Assembly (NCBI RefSeq): GCF_014212015.1 | Contig: NZ_JACJVN010000040.1 | Location: forward strand, 1 to 39,285 | Source of the DNA: Cohnella lubricantis | GTDB lineage: Bacteria; Bacillota; Bacilli; Paenibacillales; Paenibacillaceae | Direction of reading: 5' to 3' | Length of the DNA stretch: 39,285 nt | Shown here: in pieces, positions 17,782 through 26,703 of the stretch | Layout: each line of letters begins with the position of its first letter | How positions within the stretch are numbered: the first letter of the stretch is position 1 | The notes under the pieces: model-generated | Told to the model about the DNA's origin: nothing | The model's input: only the letters and a program-made list of their open reading frames with translations | The model's database searches: none | Made by a program: the position numbers and the translations under genes

Positions 17782-18705
17782 CTATCCTTTAATGGAACCT
17801 AACAGAACCCCTTTGGCAAAGAACCGCTGTGCGAACGGATACATGATAATCATAGGAATAGATGCAATAACCATAGACGCCAATTCGATCGTCTTCGCCG
17901 TTACCAATCCTTGCCCTTGGGACCTAGCCAGCAGCTCTGCGATACCTGGATTGGCGAGGGCCACAGAGTTGGACATCTGTTCGGCCGCCGAACTGGTTTG
18001 CACCAATTTCAGAATCATATACTGCAGGGTCTGCAGGTTCTCCGATTGCGTGAAATAAAGCGTCGTACCATAGTCGTTCCAAATCCCTACTGCCGAAAAT
18101 ACGGACAATGCCGCCAGTACAGGCTTGGATAACGGCAAGACGATCCTGAAAAACATCATATACTCGCTTGCTCCGTCCAACTTGGCCGACTCGTACAAGG
18201 CATCGGGTATGCCTTTATAATTCGCATTAAGGATAATGACGTTCCAGAAGCCGCTGAACAAGGATGGCAGAATATAGACCCAATAGCTGTCATACAAGCC
18301 TAGCCAGTTAAACAGCATGAAGGTTGGAATCAATCCGCCGCTGAAATACATGCTCGTAATCCCTAAGGCTGCATACCACTTTTTCCCTTTTATATAGGGC
18401 CGGGAAAATGCGTAAGCAAACATAGCCGTATACAGAATGGAGATACAGGTGACAATAACGGTTCGCGATATGGTAATCCACGATGCTTGAATTAACGCTG
18501 GATCAGCTAGAACCGTCTTCCAGCTTGCCCACGTAAACTGACGGGGCCACAGGAAGACCGGCCCTCGTTGAAGATCCATTCCTCCGTTCAAGGAACTGAT
18601 AATCGCATACCAGAACGGATATATCGTTACGATCATAATCACGACCATGATCACTGCATTCGACGCTTTAAATGCGCGTTCACCTACAGATGTGCCTCCA
18701 ACCAT
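17782..18705 (-). CDS. Carbohydrate ABC transporter permease, LplC/YtcP-like (module II)
   Basis: MalG-side permease of the module II importer (307 aa), about six membrane segments beginning near residue 18. EAA loop YESAKLDGAS followed by IVLPL; the C terminus KGVLLGSIKG is typical of the LplC/YtcP group, which pairs with large LplA-type binding proteins. ATG at 18705 is preceded by GGGAGG nine bases upstream. It lies 15 bp after the LplB-like gene. In its extracytoplasmic region it has the longer inter-helix segment (SSAAEQMSNSVALANP) seen in this subgroup. The transported sugar is unknown. Confidence 0.92.
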   Translation of the reverse strand: MVGGTSVGERAFKASNAVIMVVIMIVTIYPFWYAIISSLNGGMDLQRGPVFLWPRQFTWASWKTVLADPALIQASWITISRTVIVTCISILYTAMFAYAFSRPYIKGKKWYAALGITSMYFSGGLIPTFMLFNWLGLYDSYWVYILPSLFSGFWNVIILNANYKGIPDALYESAKLDGASEYMMFFRIVLPLSKPVLAALSVFSAVGIWNDYGTTLYFTQSENLQTLQYMILKLVQTSSAAEQMSNSVALANPGIAELLARSQGQGLVTAKTIELASMVIASIPMIIMYPFAQRFFAKGVLLGSIKG

Positions 18706-18720
18706 TTCAGTACACCTCCC

Positions 18721-19698
18721 TTAGAAAAGTCCCGATCTCGTAAGTCTATTCGAGGCATAGTTGGCACCGACTAGAAGCAACACCGCAAACACTGATTTCA
18801 ACAGCCCGATGGCCGTTGCCGCGGCGAACTGGAATTGTTGAAGTCCAATCTGGTAGAGGTACGTGTCGATGACCTGGCTCGCCGACATATTCAATGAGTT
18901 CTGCATGACGTATATTTGCGTAAAATTGTTGTTCAGCATACCGCTTATCGCAAAGATGATCAGGATCATCAAAGTAGGCAGGATGCCTGGAAGCGTGATA
19001 TGCAGCATTCTCTTGAACCGGCTTGCTCCGTCAATCGCCGCCGCTTCGTACAAGGACTGTTCCACACCCGCCATTGCCGCCAAATACAGAATTGCTCCCC
19101 AGCCAATATCCTTCAACAAGCCGGATACAATCATTAAACCCCAGAAGTAGTGCGGATCCCCTAAGAATTCAATCGGCTTATCAACAAGGTGAAGTTTGAC
19201 AAGCAGGAAATTGACAATGCCCTCTTGCGGATTCAGAAAGGTTATAATCAGTCCCCCATAGATCACCCATGAGAGAAAATGCGGCAAGTAGGTGATCGTT
19301 TGTATGAACGACTTAAATTTTCTGCTGGTAATCTCATTGAGAAACAAGGCGAATAGAAGTGTAACCGGTATACTGACCAGAGCGCCCAGCAGATTCATAC
19401 CCAGTGTATTCTTGACCATCGGCCAGAATTGGAAGTTACGGAACATCTCTTTAAAATGATAAAAGTGGTTCCAAGGACTCGTGAAGATTCCCTTCACTCC
19501 AGTAATCGGGTCATAATCTTTAAAAGCCATGACCAATCCGAATAATGGAATGAAATTGAAGACAATGATAAAAAGAATGCCCGGCCAGATCATGGTTCCT
19601 AGTTCCAGCTGGGCTCGAAAGTCCAATAAACGTTTACTTCTTCTGTTGATGTTTTTAATGGCAGCGACGTTAGTGCTCCCTGTCTCGACAGCCTTCAT
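18721..19698 (-). CDS. Carbohydrate ABC transporter permease, LplB-like (module II)
   Basis: MalF-side permease (325 aa) of the module II importer. It has about six membrane segments, the first at roughly residues 33-55, and the EAA loop YEAAAIDGAS followed by ITLPG. The ATG at 19698 has AGGAG five bases upstream; the frame is open to 19767, but that extension runs into the hairpin and is unlikely to be coding. It follows the binding-protein gene, separated by an 81-bp gap containing an 11-bp inverted repeat. Confidence 0.92.
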   Translation of the reverse strand: MKAVETGSTNVAAIKNINRRSKRLLDFRAQLELGTMIWPGILFIIVFNFIPLFGLVMAFKDYDPITGVKGIFTSPWNHFYHFKEMFRNFQFWPMVKNTLGMNLLGALVSIPVTLLFALFLNEITSRKFKSFIQTITYLPHFLSWVIYGGLIITFLNPQEGIVNFLLVKLHLVDKPIEFLGDPHYFWGLMIVSGLLKDIGWGAILYLAAMAGVEQSLYEAAAIDGASRFKRMLHITLPGILPTLMILIIFAISGMLNNNFTQIYVMQNSLNMSASQVIDTYLYQIGLQQFQFAAATAIGLLKSVFAVLLLVGANYASNRLTRSGLF

Positions 19699-19727
19699 CC
19701 GTTCTCCTCTCCATTTCATAATGGATA

Positions 19728-19757
19728 GTGCCAAAGTGTTGTTATGCACTTTGGCAC
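19728..19757. promoter_or_regulatory. Intercistronic hairpin between binding protein and permease (module II)
   Basis: Perfect 11-bp inverted repeat GTGCCAAAGTG / CACTTTGGCAC (19728-19738 and 19747-19757) with an eight-base loop. It sits 23 bp past the binding-protein stop codon (19780) and ends 30 bp before the LplB-like start. It is not followed by a U tract on the minus strand, which favours transcript-end stabilisation or partial termination over a full stop. Confidence 0.7.
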
Positions 19758-19779
19758 ATCTCACCATATGAACTTGTCT

Positions 19780-21483
19780 TTATGAATTGATTCCTTTAAG
19801 CGTTGTACCAAATGTCTGTTCTTGCTTGTGGAATTGATCATTGATCTTCTCGTTGATCTCGTCCAGTCCCATTTGCTTCACTTTCGAAATCATATCATTG
19901 TAGTACTGATCTCTCTGTGCCTCATCCTTCGCCAAGATGACCTTGGAGACTTGCGCTTCCAAATACGTTTGAATTTGCTGCTCATTGTTGGCCATCTGAC
20001 TGCCTGCCGAGATGAAATCACTTGGCATTTGGAGCGCAGATGTGTCATAAATTTCAGACCCCTTGCCGAGAGCGCTTCCCACTTCCAAGCCCATGATTCC
20101 AGTCGGGCTCGTCGGCGCCGCCGTCCTGTGATCATGCCAGGCGTTGTTTTGGAATTGCCAGAATGCACCGACCCCGGTCTTCGAATAATTGCCCTGATTC
20201 TCAATGACTTGATCGGTCAGTATGACGTTGCCGTCCTGATCGAGCTCATAATCTTTGCCTTCAATCCCGTAAAAAGCGAGGAACTGCCCTTCTTCGCTGG
20301 TCATGAGGTCAAACCATTTCGCGATGCGTTCCGGGCTATCCGCTGTTTTGGATACAAACGTCTGCATCCAACCGGTGCCCGTCTTGAACGACCGTCCCAT
20401 TACCGGCTTCGTATTTTGATTCGATAGGATCGGACCCGGTGATACCCAAGTTGTTGCGGTCGGGCTCGGCGTATCATAACCCGTATTGGCTATATTCCCA
20501 ATGAAAGCGAACACTCGGCCGGATTTGATATTAGCTTGGATAGCTGACGTATCCAAGGTCATCTGGCTGAGATCGAATAAACTTTCTTGAGCCGCTGTGA
20601 ATAGGAAATCCAAGGCATGCTTCGTCTCCGGCGCCAGGATGATGTCCCGGTAGTTCCCATCCTTATCGACTGGCATAGCACCGAACGACGCCTCCAGCAC
20701 ACCGAGCGTCCCGCCATGACCCACCGTGCCGACATTTATTCCGGCATATCCCTTCCCGTCTAAGTGCAGCGGGATTACCGGTGCGCCATCTACTTGCATA
20801 CCCTTTACTTTCTTCAAAGCTTCCAGAAATCCGTTCTCCGTCGTAAGGTCAGATTTTGAAATGCCTGCTTCCTTCATCAGCTTTTCGTTAACGATGATCG
20901 ACATCTGGCTGCCGTATTTCGCGGCATCAGCATAGATCTGGCTGGACTCCGGATACATTTTTCTCGCATCCGTCGTATTGATATGGCTTGGATAGGCGTA
21001 CCAACCGCCATCCCGTTCGGTCAACGCTTTCTTCAAATCTTCCGGGAAATTCGTTAACAGAGGGGACGAAGGATCGTACTTCTTGAAGAATTCATCCAAG
21101 TTCCAAATTTTACCAGAGTCAATCAACTTCTTGATTAATGTGCCGTCCGTAACGGTCACGATATCCGGAAGCTTCTCGGAAGTCGCCAGCATCAAGCTGA
21201 GCTTCGTGCCAGCGTCCGATGCCGGAATGTTAAATTGGAATGTGAGCCCAGTCTTCTCGGTGATTGTGCCTTCCACGGAATTCGGGTCCGTATTCCACGG
21301 TGAAGGCGGGTTCCAAAAGTTTGTGTCCGAGAACCAAGTCAGTTCGACTGGCCCTTGCTGAACCGATTCGCTCGGAACCGCTGACGTATTCGAACTGTTT
21401 CCGCTTTCATTTGATTTGCTGCTGCAACCGGTAAGGGCGACAATCCCCGCCAATGTCAAGAGAGCACCTATTTTTAGTTTCAT
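19780..21483 (-). CDS. Substrate-binding lipoprotein, LplA/YtcQ-like (module II)
   Basis: A large extracellular binding protein (567 aa), longer than the usual 430-460 residues, as is typical of LplA/YtcQ proteins that pair with LplB/LplC permeases. The lipoprotein signal has lipobox LTGC with lipidated Cys20, followed by a Ser/Asn linker. The first mature segment VELTWFSDTNFW is usual for the family. ATG at 21483 follows a GGGGAGG site about 12 bases upstream, with a closer AAAAGG. It is third in a kinase-regulator-binding protein-LplB-LplC order; a candidate promoter and cre-like site lie in the 115-bp gap upstream. Ligand unknown; the GH127 relic downstream hints at an arabinose-containing glycan. 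Confidence 0.9.
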   Translation of the reverse strand: MKLKIGALLTLAGIVALTGCSSKSNESGNSSNTSAVPSESVQQGPVELTWFSDTNFWNPPSPWNTDPNSVEGTITEKTGLTFQFNIPASDAGTKLSLMLATSEKLPDIVTVTDGTLIKKLIDSGKIWNLDEFFKKYDPSSPLLTNFPEDLKKALTERDGGWYAYPSHINTTDARKMYPESSQIYADAAKYGSQMSIIVNEKLMKEAGISKSDLTTENGFLEALKKVKGMQVDGAPVIPLHLDGKGYAGINVGTVGHGGTLGVLEASFGAMPVDKDGNYRDIILAPETKHALDFLFTAAQESLFDLSQMTLDTSAIQANIKSGRVFAFIGNIANTGYDTPSPTATTWVSPGPILSNQNTKPVMGRSFKTGTGWMQTFVSKTADSPERIAKWFDLMTSEEGQFLAFYGIEGKDYELDQDGNVILTDQVIENQGNYSKTGVGAFWQFQNNAWHDHRTAAPTSPTGIMGLEVGSALGKGSEIYDTSALQMPSDFISAGSQMANNEQQIQTYLEAQVSKVILAKDEAQRDQYYNDMISKVKQMGLDEINEKINDQFHKQEQTFGTTLKGINS

Positions 21484-21529
21484 GCCTTTTACGATCCTCC
21501 CCTATATAGAAGCTGGTTGATACACGTTC

Positions 21530-21557
21530 ATCATATAAGGAATCCGTGGCTCGTCAT
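21530..21557 (-). promoter_or_regulatory. Candidate sigma-A promoter for the module II importer genes
   Basis: Read on the minus strand, ATGACG (21552-21557) and TATGAT (21530-21535) are separated by 16 bp, matching the consensus at four and five of six positions. Transcription would start about 40 bp before the LplA-like start codon. It would let the importer genes be expressed independently of the kinase/regulator genes upstream. Confidence 0.4.
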
Positions 21558-21589
21558 ATGTTCGGCTTTTTCATTATTTGTGCGTTTTT

Positions 21590-21604
21590 TTGTAAGCGTT
21601 ACAA
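21590..21604. promoter_or_regulatory. cre-like palindrome at the end of the module II regulator gene
   Basis: TTGTAAGCGTTACAA has perfect 6-bp arms around GCG. It resembles the catabolite-responsive element bound by CcpA (TGWAANCGNTNWCA) but is one base shorter in the right half. It overlaps the stop codon of the regulator and lies about 33 bp upstream of the candidate -35 box of the importer genes. Carbon catabolite control is inferred. Confidence 0.35.
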
Positions 21605-23062
21605 TTTGCGATACTTGCTTGGCGTGATGCCATACTTCTTCTTGAATAGTTTGGTGAAGTGAAAGTAATCCTTATATCCGACTCGCTCTACGACTTCCTG
21701 TACTGTCAATGTAGTTGAGGCGAGCAATTCTTTGGCCTTATTTAATCGTTTAGACACGATATGATCCAGATAAGTCGTTCCCGTCTCCTTCTTAATCTGA
21801 GCACTTAAATATCCAATGCTTACGTTAAAGTGCTTGGCCCATTCGCCGAGGGAGATATCCTCCGTAAAATTAGCGTCTAAATAACGAATAATTTTTTTTA
21901 CCGCATCGTTAGAGATCAGCATTTCTTCCGAGGGATGTTGATCGAAGACCTCTTTGAATCTGTCAAACAATTGCTCAACCGAGTTAATGGAATTCGCCAT
22001 TTGAGAGTAACTCATATACTCGATTCCCTGAGTTCTCTCGCAGTCGCCATAATACTTGTAAAAGAGAGACACGATCTGATTGTAGGTGATTGATAATTGA
22101 TCAAGCATGATACGCCGCTCTTTGCACTCGCTGCAAAGGTCATCGAGAGCTTGCTTAATATGCTGGTGCCTTTGTTCTTTGACATTTAGTTCAATTTGAT
22201 AGATGGTCTTAACTAACGCGTTCAGATAATCCGAAGCTTGGTACTCGGTTTCACGTTGATCATGCCAGAGCTTCGAGGTGGCCGCAGCAATATCCGACTC
22301 CTCATACAGCTTGCCGATCATGGAAGAATAAAGCCCAATGCTGCTGATTCCAATAAACTCGGCCTCTGCAAGTTTGGTTGATATGACATCCAAATGGGCA
22401 TAGGGATGAATCGCTTCATCGTAATTAACGAGATAAGTTAATTTGCGTTGACCCGTGCGAAAGCATATCCATTGAATTGTCGGTTCGGGGTCATCGGCAT
22501 CAAGTTCGTCCCCAACCTCCCATTCGGTCGACTGTGGATACAGAGAACTGATAAATCGATAGTTGGAGTATTTAAAATTAATCCCTCGGTTGGTTAGAAA
22601 ATTACCGATCGTGATGGTACTGCTTGGCCTGAAAAGATCAAACAAGTCTTCCAGCAATAGATCCAATTCTTTGCGGCCGTTCTTCTTATTAATTAGCTCC
22701 TTCTTTAAGCGCAGCAGAGTGTCCGTTAGTTCCTGCTTCCTGACCTGCTTAAGCAAATAGGCATAGGCACCGAATGTAATCGCTTGCTGTGCATATTCGA
22801 ACTCCGCGTAGCCGCTGATAAAGACAACTTTCGTATGCAATCCCATTTTGGAAATAGATTCCAGAAGCTCGATCCCATTTAATTTAGGCATCCGGATATC
22901 GGATATTACGACCGAAGGCTTTCTCTCCGTTATCAATTCCAGCGCCTGTTCGCCGTTATGGGCTTCGCCAATTATAGAGAAGCCCAAGCTGTCCCAATCA
23001 ATTAATGCCCTAATCCCATATGCTACCCATGGTTCGTCATCCACGATCAATACACTATACAT
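21599..23062 (-). CDS. Response regulator with AraC-type DNA-binding domain, YesN-like (module II)
   Basis: Regulator (487 aa) paired with the kinase upstream. Receiver domain at about 1-120 with Asp8/Asp9, phospho-acceptor Asp55 (VISDIRMPK) and switch Lys (LLKQV, where most relatives have LLKP). A middle region precedes the C-terminal AraC-type double helix-turn-helix (about the last 100 residues, with VGYKDYFHFTKLFKKKYGITP). I chose ATG at 23062 because GGAGGG is eight bases upstream and MYSVLIVDDE is the canonical receiver start; the open frame begins at 23095. The start overlaps the end of the kinase gene by eight bases. It probably activates the LplABC-type operon directly downstream. 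Confidence 0.92.
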   Translation of the reverse strand: MYSVLIVDDEPWVAYGIRALIDWDSLGFSIIGEAHNGEQALELITERKPSVVISDIRMPKLNGIELLESISKMGLHTKVVFISGYAEFEYAQQAITFGAYAYLLKQVRKQELTDTLLRLKKELINKKNGRKELDLLLEDLFDLFRPSSTITIGNFLTNRGINFKYSNYRFISSLYPQSTEWEVGDELDADDPEPTIQWICFRTGQRKLTYLVNYDEAIHPYAHLDVISTKLAEAEFIGISSIGLYSSMIGKLYEESDIAAATSKLWHDQRETEYQASDYLNALVKTIYQIELNVKEQRHQHIKQALDDLCSECKERRIMLDQLSITYNQIVSLFYKYYGDCERTQGIEYMSYSQMANSINSVEQLFDRFKEVFDQHPSEEMLISNDAVKKIIRYLDANFTEDISLGEWAKHFNVSIGYLSAQIKKETGTTYLDHIVSKRLNKAKELLASTTLTVQEVVERVGYKDYFHFTKLFKKKYGITPSKYRKL

Positions 23063-24803
23063 GCGCAGATCCCTCCATCTGTTCTTGGTTGTCAATGGCA
23101 GGGAATGAAATGCTGACGACCGTACCTTTATGCAATTGACTCGACACTGTCATATCGGCTTCGTCTCCATAAAACAGCTTCATTCTCCGGCATATATTCC
23201 CTAATCCAATACCCTGTCTAAATTTGTTATCCGTGTTGCCGATATCTTCAGACTGACGCAGATGCTGCATAAGGATCCCAAGATCGGCCTGATCGATACC
23301 GTAGCCATTATCCTTGATGATATATTGAATCATCTCTGGCTCCGGCTTGTACACTTTAATCTGAACAAGGCCATTCTTGTTTTGCTTCTCTAGTCCGTGG
23401 AAAACCGCATTTTCCACAATGGGCTGCAAGATCATTTTCAGTGTTTTTAAACCAAGCAGATCTCTATCGGCTTCGATTTCCACACGAATTCTTCCCATGA
23501 ATCGATATTCTATGATTCTGGCGTATTCTCTAACATGTGCCAGCTCGTCTTCTATGGTGACGAAGTCAGTGCCTTTGACCGAGTAACGGAACATATTGGA
23601 CAAGGACTCCGATATTTCAGCTATCTCCTGAACTTTGTTATACAGAGCGATAGCACGTATACACTCCAGTGTGTTGTGCAGAAAATGCGGGTTGATCTGA
23701 TTGCGAAAGGCTAATACCTCCATATGTTTCTTTGCGATTTCGAATTCATACATTCGTTTTTGCGTTAGTTGAACACTTTTCCCCAAATCGTCGATCTCAT
23801 CAAGCATTTTGTTCAAGCTAGATCCCAATACGCCGATCTCATTGCGGTAAACCACGGGAAATCGGCTCTCGCCGCCCGACTTCGGGTAGGCCTTTATAAA
23901 ATCCATCAGAGCCTTAATTGGGGTCATAATGCGGGTGTAGAACAACAAAAGAAATAATGAGAGCATTCCGATCATAACCAAATATGTTGCAATATTCAGA
24001 TGCTGAATGGTACTCAGATCATTGAGAAGTTCTTTCCTTGGAATAATACTAATCAATTGCCAGCCTGAACGGGGAAGCGTTACCGATTGAACAATGAATC
24101 GTTTGTCGTGATTCCATTCGTTAATGTCAATTGAGTCCTCAACTGTCGTTTTCCCTTCGCTCGCCATCATTTTTCCATTCTGATCCAACAGCAGAAAGCT
24201 TGAATGTGAGGTTATTTTCGCTTTATTCAAAATATGATTGAAATTACCAACATCCATAATGAATTCGCACATCCCTCGGTAATCCTGAACTTTCTCGCTC
24301 TTAAGATTATAGATAGGGATGGATATTGCATAGTAAGGATTGACACCGCCTTCCGACAACAACCCGGAATATTCTATCGATTCCACTATATGCGGTTTCA
24401 CTCCAACGTCGATCGCTCCTATGCTGGCGACCAATGTTCCTTCACTGTTATAAAGCCGTATGCCGCGTATGTTCTCCTTTTGCGACATCGTATTGGCGAA
24501 CATGGAGGTTACCTCGCTGTTTAAGAGAATAACTGATAGTTTGTCCTCCGAATTTAATAGGTTTTGGATGGATTGGCTATATAACAAAGACATGGAGCTC
24601 CCCTCCATGTCCGTATAGTAGCCCGTTATTTTCTCCTCTACCTGCAGCAATATTTTATTAACAGATTCCGTTACTTTTTTCTCAATAATTTTCTCTGCAA
24701 TCCTGCTCGTAATGACAAAAGAAATTAGAAGTATGGCGAGCATCATCAACACGAAGATTAAGATCTGTCGAGCTAGACTGAGTCTGCGCCAGTAGCGGAT
24801 CAT
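23055..24803 (-). CDS. Sensor histidine kinase, YesM-like (module II)
   Basis: Membrane sensor kinase (582 aa): membrane segment at about 12-34, extracellular sensing region of about 230 residues, second segment (about 270-292), HAMP linker, His_kinase domain with phospho-acceptor His373 in RNQINPHFLHNTL, and HATPase_c with N box LQPIVENAVFHG and G box IKDNGYGID. ATG at 24803 is chosen because AGGAGG lies nine bases upstream; the open frame continues to 24851. It begins 73 bp beyond the last module III gene, with a short hairpin between them. It overlaps its regulator gene by eight bases. Confidence 0.92.
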   Translation of the reverse strand: MIRYWRRLSLARQILIFVLMMLAILLISFVITSRIAEKIIEKKVTESVNKILLQVEEKITGYYTDMEGSSMSLLYSQSIQNLLNSEDKLSVILLNSEVTSMFANTMSQKENIRGIRLYNSEGTLVASIGAIDVGVKPHIVESIEYSGLLSEGGVNPYYAISIPIYNLKSEKVQDYRGMCEFIMDVGNFNHILNKAKITSHSSFLLLDQNGKMMASEGKTTVEDSIDINEWNHDKRFIVQSVTLPRSGWQLISIIPRKELLNDLSTIQHLNIATYLVMIGMLSLFLLLFYTRIMTPIKALMDFIKAYPKSGGESRFPVVYRNEIGVLGSSLNKMLDEIDDLGKSVQLTQKRMYEFEIAKKHMEVLAFRNQINPHFLHNTLECIRAIALYNKVQEIAEISESLSNMFRYSVKGTDFVTIEDELAHVREYARIIEYRFMGRIRVEIEADRDLLGLKTLKMILQPIVENAVFHGLEKQNKNGLVQIKVYKPEPEMIQYIIKDNGYGIDQADLGILMQHLRQSEDIGNTDNKFRQGIGLGNICRRMKLFYGDEADMTVSSQLHKGTVVSISFPAIDNQEQMEGSAHV

Positions 24804-24831
24804 GCTCCCCCTCCTCCTTATCTTTACCGGC

Positions 24832-24848
24832 CGCCTTTCAAAAAGGCG
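24832..24848. terminator. Short hairpin between modules III and II
   Basis: Perfect 7-bp inverted repeat CGCCTTT-caa-AAAGGCG, 29-45 bp after the stop codon of the module III MalG-like gene and just before the module II kinase start. No U tract follows on the minus strand, so termination here is doubtful and read-through between modules is possible. Confidence 0.35.
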
Positions 24849-24876
24849 CACTTCGACTTATCCATCATGCTTCGCC

Positions 24877-25722
24877 TTAGCCTTTTACGGCCCCGGCCGT
24901 CATGCCCTCGACCAAGTAGCGTTGCAGGAACACAAATATAACGACGATCGGAAGAACACTAAGAACGGATGCTGCCATCATACTGCCCCAGTCAGTTTGA
25001 TACAGTCCCTTGAAGAGACTCACTCCAGGCGTCAACGTACGATGCGCCTCGTCGTTGATGAATACGAAACCGAACATGTACTCGTTCCATGCATTCAGGA
25101 AGGCAAACAGCGAAGTCGAGATAAGGCTAGGCAAGCTAACGGGAAGCAGAATCTTAAAGATGATGCCAACAGTCGAACAGCCGTCGAGTTCCGCCGATTC
25201 TTCCATCTCGCTCGGAATCGTATCGAAGAAGCCTTTCATCATAAATGTACAGAGTGGAACCGCGAAGGTCGTATAAGCCAAGATCAATGACCCATAAGTG
25301 TTGATCAACGATAGTTGTTTCATCGTCAGATACAGCGGAATGAGCAGCAACACGCCCGGGATCATCTGCGACAGCATCATGGCCACTCCAAACAACCTCA
25401 CTCCCTTGAATCGAAGGTATCGACTCAGGGAATATCCCGCGAAGATGGAGATCAAGAGCGATATAACAGTTGTAATTGACGCAACGAGAAGACTATTCTT
25501 GAAGAAGGTTAGGAAGGCCGAATTATTCAGTACATTATCGAAATGGGCAAAGGTCATTTTCCTAACCAGGAAGGTCGGATGAAGCGTTCGAATCTGGTCA
25601 GTCGGTTTGATTGAAGTGACCAGCATCCACAGGAATGGAAGCATACAATACACGGCGAAGCCAGCCAGAACGACGTAAGTTATAACGGTTAGCAATTGTC
25701 TTTTACGTTTGCTTATCAGCAT
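24877..25722 (-). CDS. Carbohydrate ABC transporter permease, MalG-like (module III)
   Basis: MalG-side permease (281 aa) with about six membrane segments, first at about 12-33. EAA loop EESAELDGCS followed by ILLPV, with Cys where Ala is usual in this motif. The C terminus VEGMTAGAVKG is typical of the family. ATG at 25722 is used (GGGGGTGA about seven bases upstream); it starts seven bases after the MalF-like stop. The open frame extends to 25773, which would overlap the previous gene, so a longer overlapping start is less likely. It is the last gene of module III; no hydrolase follows. Confidence 0.92.
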   Translation of the reverse strand: MLISKRKRQLLTVITYVVLAGFAVYCMLPFLWMLVTSIKPTDQIRTLHPTFLVRKMTFAHFDNVLNNSAFLTFFKNSLLVASITTVISLLISIFAGYSLSRYLRFKGVRLFGVAMMLSQMIPGVLLLIPLYLTMKQLSLINTYGSLILAYTTFAVPLCTFMMKGFFDTIPSEMEESAELDGCSTVGIIFKILLPVSLPSLISTSLFAFLNAWNEYMFGFVFINDEAHRTLTPGVSLFKGLYQTDWGSMMAASVLSVLPIVVIFVFLQRYLVEGMTAGAVKG

Positions 25723-25729
25723 GGTGGAG

Positions 25730-26620
25730 TCACCCCCGCTGTCTTCTAGACGAAGCGAAATAGTAGAGCGCAATGCAGATAGCCATAAAGCTGAGCATCA
25801 TCGAAGCCAGAGAAGATGCTTGACCGAAGTTATATTCTTGCATGGCATAACGGTAGATCATAATAGGCAACGTCTCTGAAGCATGAAGCGGACCTCCTTC
25901 AGTCATTACCCAGATAAAGTCGAAATTGATAGCTGTCCAGATAATATGAATGAAGATAATCGTAAGCGAGACGGTGCGCAGCTGTGGCAACACGATGTGC
26001 CAGAAGCGGCGACGAACCCCAGCGCCATCGATGGCCGCGGCCTCGATAATATCTCGAGAGACCGACTGTAGTCCCGCAAGGAGGCTAATGGTGTAGAATG
26101 GAAAACTACGCCAAATATTAACGAAGGTCACAGTCAGTAAGGCGGTGTTCAGTTCACCGAGCCAATAATATGGTTTATCGATGATACCGAGCTCCACCAT
26201 CCAGATGTTAAGAATGCCATAATCCGGCGTGAGCATCCACGTCCAGGTCATGCCTGCTATCACAATCGGCACGACCCATGGAACGATGATCATCGCCCGA
26301 AAGAGCGTACGTCCCTTCACTCGCTGGTTAAGCGCCACCGCGGAGGCGATACCGAGAAGGTATTCTCCAGCTACGGATATAACGGTCCATACGACCGTGT
26401 TGCGCAGCGCCGTCGGAAAATACTCCGATCGTAAAACCTCCTTGTAATTTTGAAGACCGGCGAAACCATCGACCGCTTTGTTGAGTAGGTTTTTGATCTG
26501 AAAGCTATCCCATAGTACTTGCCCAAGCGGGTAGGCATTAAGGAGCAGGAAGAACAGCAGAGCGGGGAGAATAAATCCGATCGCCAGCCGCCGTATTCTT
26601 TTCTCTTTGAGTGTCAGCAC
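25730..26620 (-). CDS. Carbohydrate ABC transporter permease, MalF-like (module III)
   Basis: MalF-side permease (296 aa), about six membrane segments, the first at roughly residues 13-33. EAA loop IEAAAIDGAG followed by IVLPQ. It starts with GTG at 26620, supported by AGGGGTGA six bases upstream. The binding-protein gene ends 83 bp earlier, and a long hairpin fills the gap. The MalG-like gene begins within ten bases of its stop. The substrate is unknown; there is no neighbouring enzyme in the same module. Confidence 0.92.
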   Translation of the reverse strand: MLTLKEKRIRRLAIGFILPALLFFLLLNAYPLGQVLWDSFQIKNLLNKAVDGFAGLQNYKEVLRSEYFPTALRNTVVWTVISVAGEYLLGIASAVALNQRVKGRTLFRAMIIVPWVVPIVIAGMTWTWMLTPDYGILNIWMVELGIIDKPYYWLGELNTALLTVTFVNIWRSFPFYTISLLAGLQSVSRDIIEAAAIDGAGVRRRFWHIVLPQLRTVSLTIIFIHIIWTAINFDFIWVMTEGGPLHASETLPIMIYRYAMQEYNFGQASSLASMMLSFMAICIALYYFASSRRQRG

Positions 26621-26648
26621 AGTAGTTCACCCCTTATCCGAATAAGAA

Positions 26649-26689
26649 GGCAAGCATGGAATCGGAATGCGACTCCGTCCATGCTTGCC
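26649..26689. promoter_or_regulatory. Intercistronic hairpin between binding protein and permease (module III)
   Basis: Perfect 12-bp inverted repeat GGCAAGCATGGA / TCCATGCTTGCC (26649-26660 and 26678-26689), with an inner CGGA/TCCG pairing. It starts 15 bp past the binding-protein stop codon. On the minus strand it is followed by TTCTTATT, a weak U-rich tail, so partial termination is plausible. It is the third of four such elements in the window. Confidence 0.72.
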
Positions 26690-26703
26690 GTCGTTCGGAA
26701 AAA

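Noticed and set aside
21599..23062. LytS/LytR-type murein regulation as the role of the kinase/regulator pairs
   Set aside because: The regulators end in AraC-type helix-turn-helix domains, not LytTR, and every pair adjoins a sugar importer.
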